Assembly (NCBI GenBank): GCA_035307785.1
Contig: DATGHS010000241.1
Span: 1-5,407 of the forward strand
DNA length: 5,407 bases
Direction of reading: 5' to 3'
DNA from: DATGHS01 sp035307785
GTDB lineage: Bacteria > Planctomycetota > Planctomycetia > Gemmatales > Gemmataceae
Shown here in pieces: positions 4,812 through 5,407 of this stretch. The notes beneath the pieces were generated by a model. The model was given only the letters and a program-made list of their open reading frames with translations, searched no databases and was not told where the DNA came from. A program made the translations under genes and the position numbers. The first letter of the stretch is position 1; every line of letters starts with the position of its first letter.

Positions 4812-5407
4812 CTATTTTAGTCCCAACAATAAATCGATTACCCAACAGCCGCGGAAATGGCGGTTGGCGTGTCGGCAATGAGTGAGAATGTCGGCAGTCT
4901 GGCAACCCGCCTCTTCTAGCGCATCGGCCAAGATTGGCATGCGGTCAAATGCGCGTTCCTCGTAAATGCCGCGAGTTAGAGCCGCGACGGTGCCGCATTT
5001 CCAGGCTAGCCAATCGGGGTTTACGTCGAAGGCTCGACTTGGATTGCCAAAAACCTCACGGACTAGCCACCCGCCGGGCCATTCCGACTGCTGGACAAGA
5101 TGGTTCAAAAGATGCGCATCAAATCCATTTTCGCTTATTTGGTACGTGCAATGATACGCGATATTTGCTGCGTTTAATATCTGTTCTACCTTCGCCGCGT
5201 CGCGGGGTGGTCTTCTTTCGCGAATGTCCGCTTCCGTATAGACGCCCATTTCAATCAATCTTTGTATGCTAGGATCTAAGTTACCGTCGATCATGTACGG
5301 GTTTATCATTTCAGGGTCGAAATCATACCCGAACGTCGCAGGCTCTGCACTCCAGTCTGCATAACCTATATCGCCGTCGTCAGCTAGCCCGTCCGCCGCT
5401 CTTTCGG
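4812..5407 (-). CDS. Hypothetical protein with planctomycete-type C-terminal motif block (5' end probably beyond window)
   Basis: The function is unknown. The first ATG is at 5307-5309 and would give 165 residues. The frame stays open to the window edge, without any ATG, GTG or TTG upstream of it. These 32 extra codons carry G at first position in 20 cases, a coding-like bias, so I treat the gene as truncated. No ribosome binding site precedes the internal ATG. Counted from that ATG, the C-terminal half has LVREVFGNP (82-90), NPDWLAW (97-103), GIYEERAFDRMPILADALEE (114-133), AGC, THCR (143-146) and RGCWVIDLLLG (153-163). I recall very similar blocks at the ends of many planctomycete, especially Gemmata-like, proteins of unknown role; this is memory, not a search. 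No signal peptide or membrane segment is seen. Codons such as TTA, ATA and AGA are more frequent than in the translation genes. It ends 6 bases before the dehydrogenase start. Confidence 0.75.
   Translation of the reverse strand, partial: ERAADGLADDGDIGYADWSAEPATFGYDFDPEMINPYMIDGNLDPSIQRLIEMGVYTEADIRERRPPRDAAKVEQILNAANIAYHCTYQISENGFDAHLLNHLVQQSEWPGGWLVREVFGNPSRAFDVNPDWLAWKCGTVAALTRGIYEERAFDRMPILADALEEAGCQTADILTHCRHANRHFRGCWVIDLLLGLK

Overview
The window is most likely chromosomal DNA from a planctomycete (Planctomycetota). All genes I can support lie on the minus strand, so the reading order runs from high to low coordinates. Two things suggest the phylum: the C-terminal motif block of the gene at 4812-5407, which I recall from many planctomycete proteins, and a moderately high-GC genome with many palindromic repeats between genes. 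No database search was possible.

Positions 1-3421 hold a classical translation cluster in the order infC, rpmI, rplT, pheS, pheT. These encode initiation factor IF-3, ribosomal proteins L35 and L20, and the alpha and beta subunits of phenylalanyl-tRNA synthetase. PheT is cut by the left edge after 332 codons. The same order is known from many bacteria, including the E. coli thrS-infC-rpmI-rplT-pheM-pheS-pheT locus. Here thrS is not directly upstream of infC, and I see no pheM-like leader peptide. The IF-3 frame has no ATG, GTG or TTG that would include its conserved N-terminus. It almost certainly starts at an ATT codon at 3419-3421, seven bases after a good ribosome binding site, as E. coli infC does. 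A sigma70-like promoter lies about 90-120 bases upstream of that start (3511-3539).

Three of the four gaps in this cluster contain perfect or near-perfect palindromes: infC-rpmI, rplT-pheS and pheS-pheT. Three 28-29 bp units belong to one REP-like family, with arms of the type CCGCRRGGC / GCCYYGCGG. The pheS-pheT gap holds a different, nearly perfect 30 bp inverted repeat. None is followed by a T-run on the coding strand, so they do not look like intrinsic terminators.

Positions 3437-3785 are non-coding. They carry the infC promoter and leader and, at 3705-3769, a further compound palindrome downstream of the next gene.

Positions 3786-5407 hold a second, unrelated transcription unit. It consists of a zinc-dependent medium-chain dehydrogenase (3786-4805) and, six bases upstream of it, a protein of unknown function (4812-5407) whose frame stays open to the right edge. 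Apart from the ATT start, the palindromes and this planctomycete-type unknown gene, the window is ordinary housekeeping DNA. I found no evidence of a new multi-gene system.
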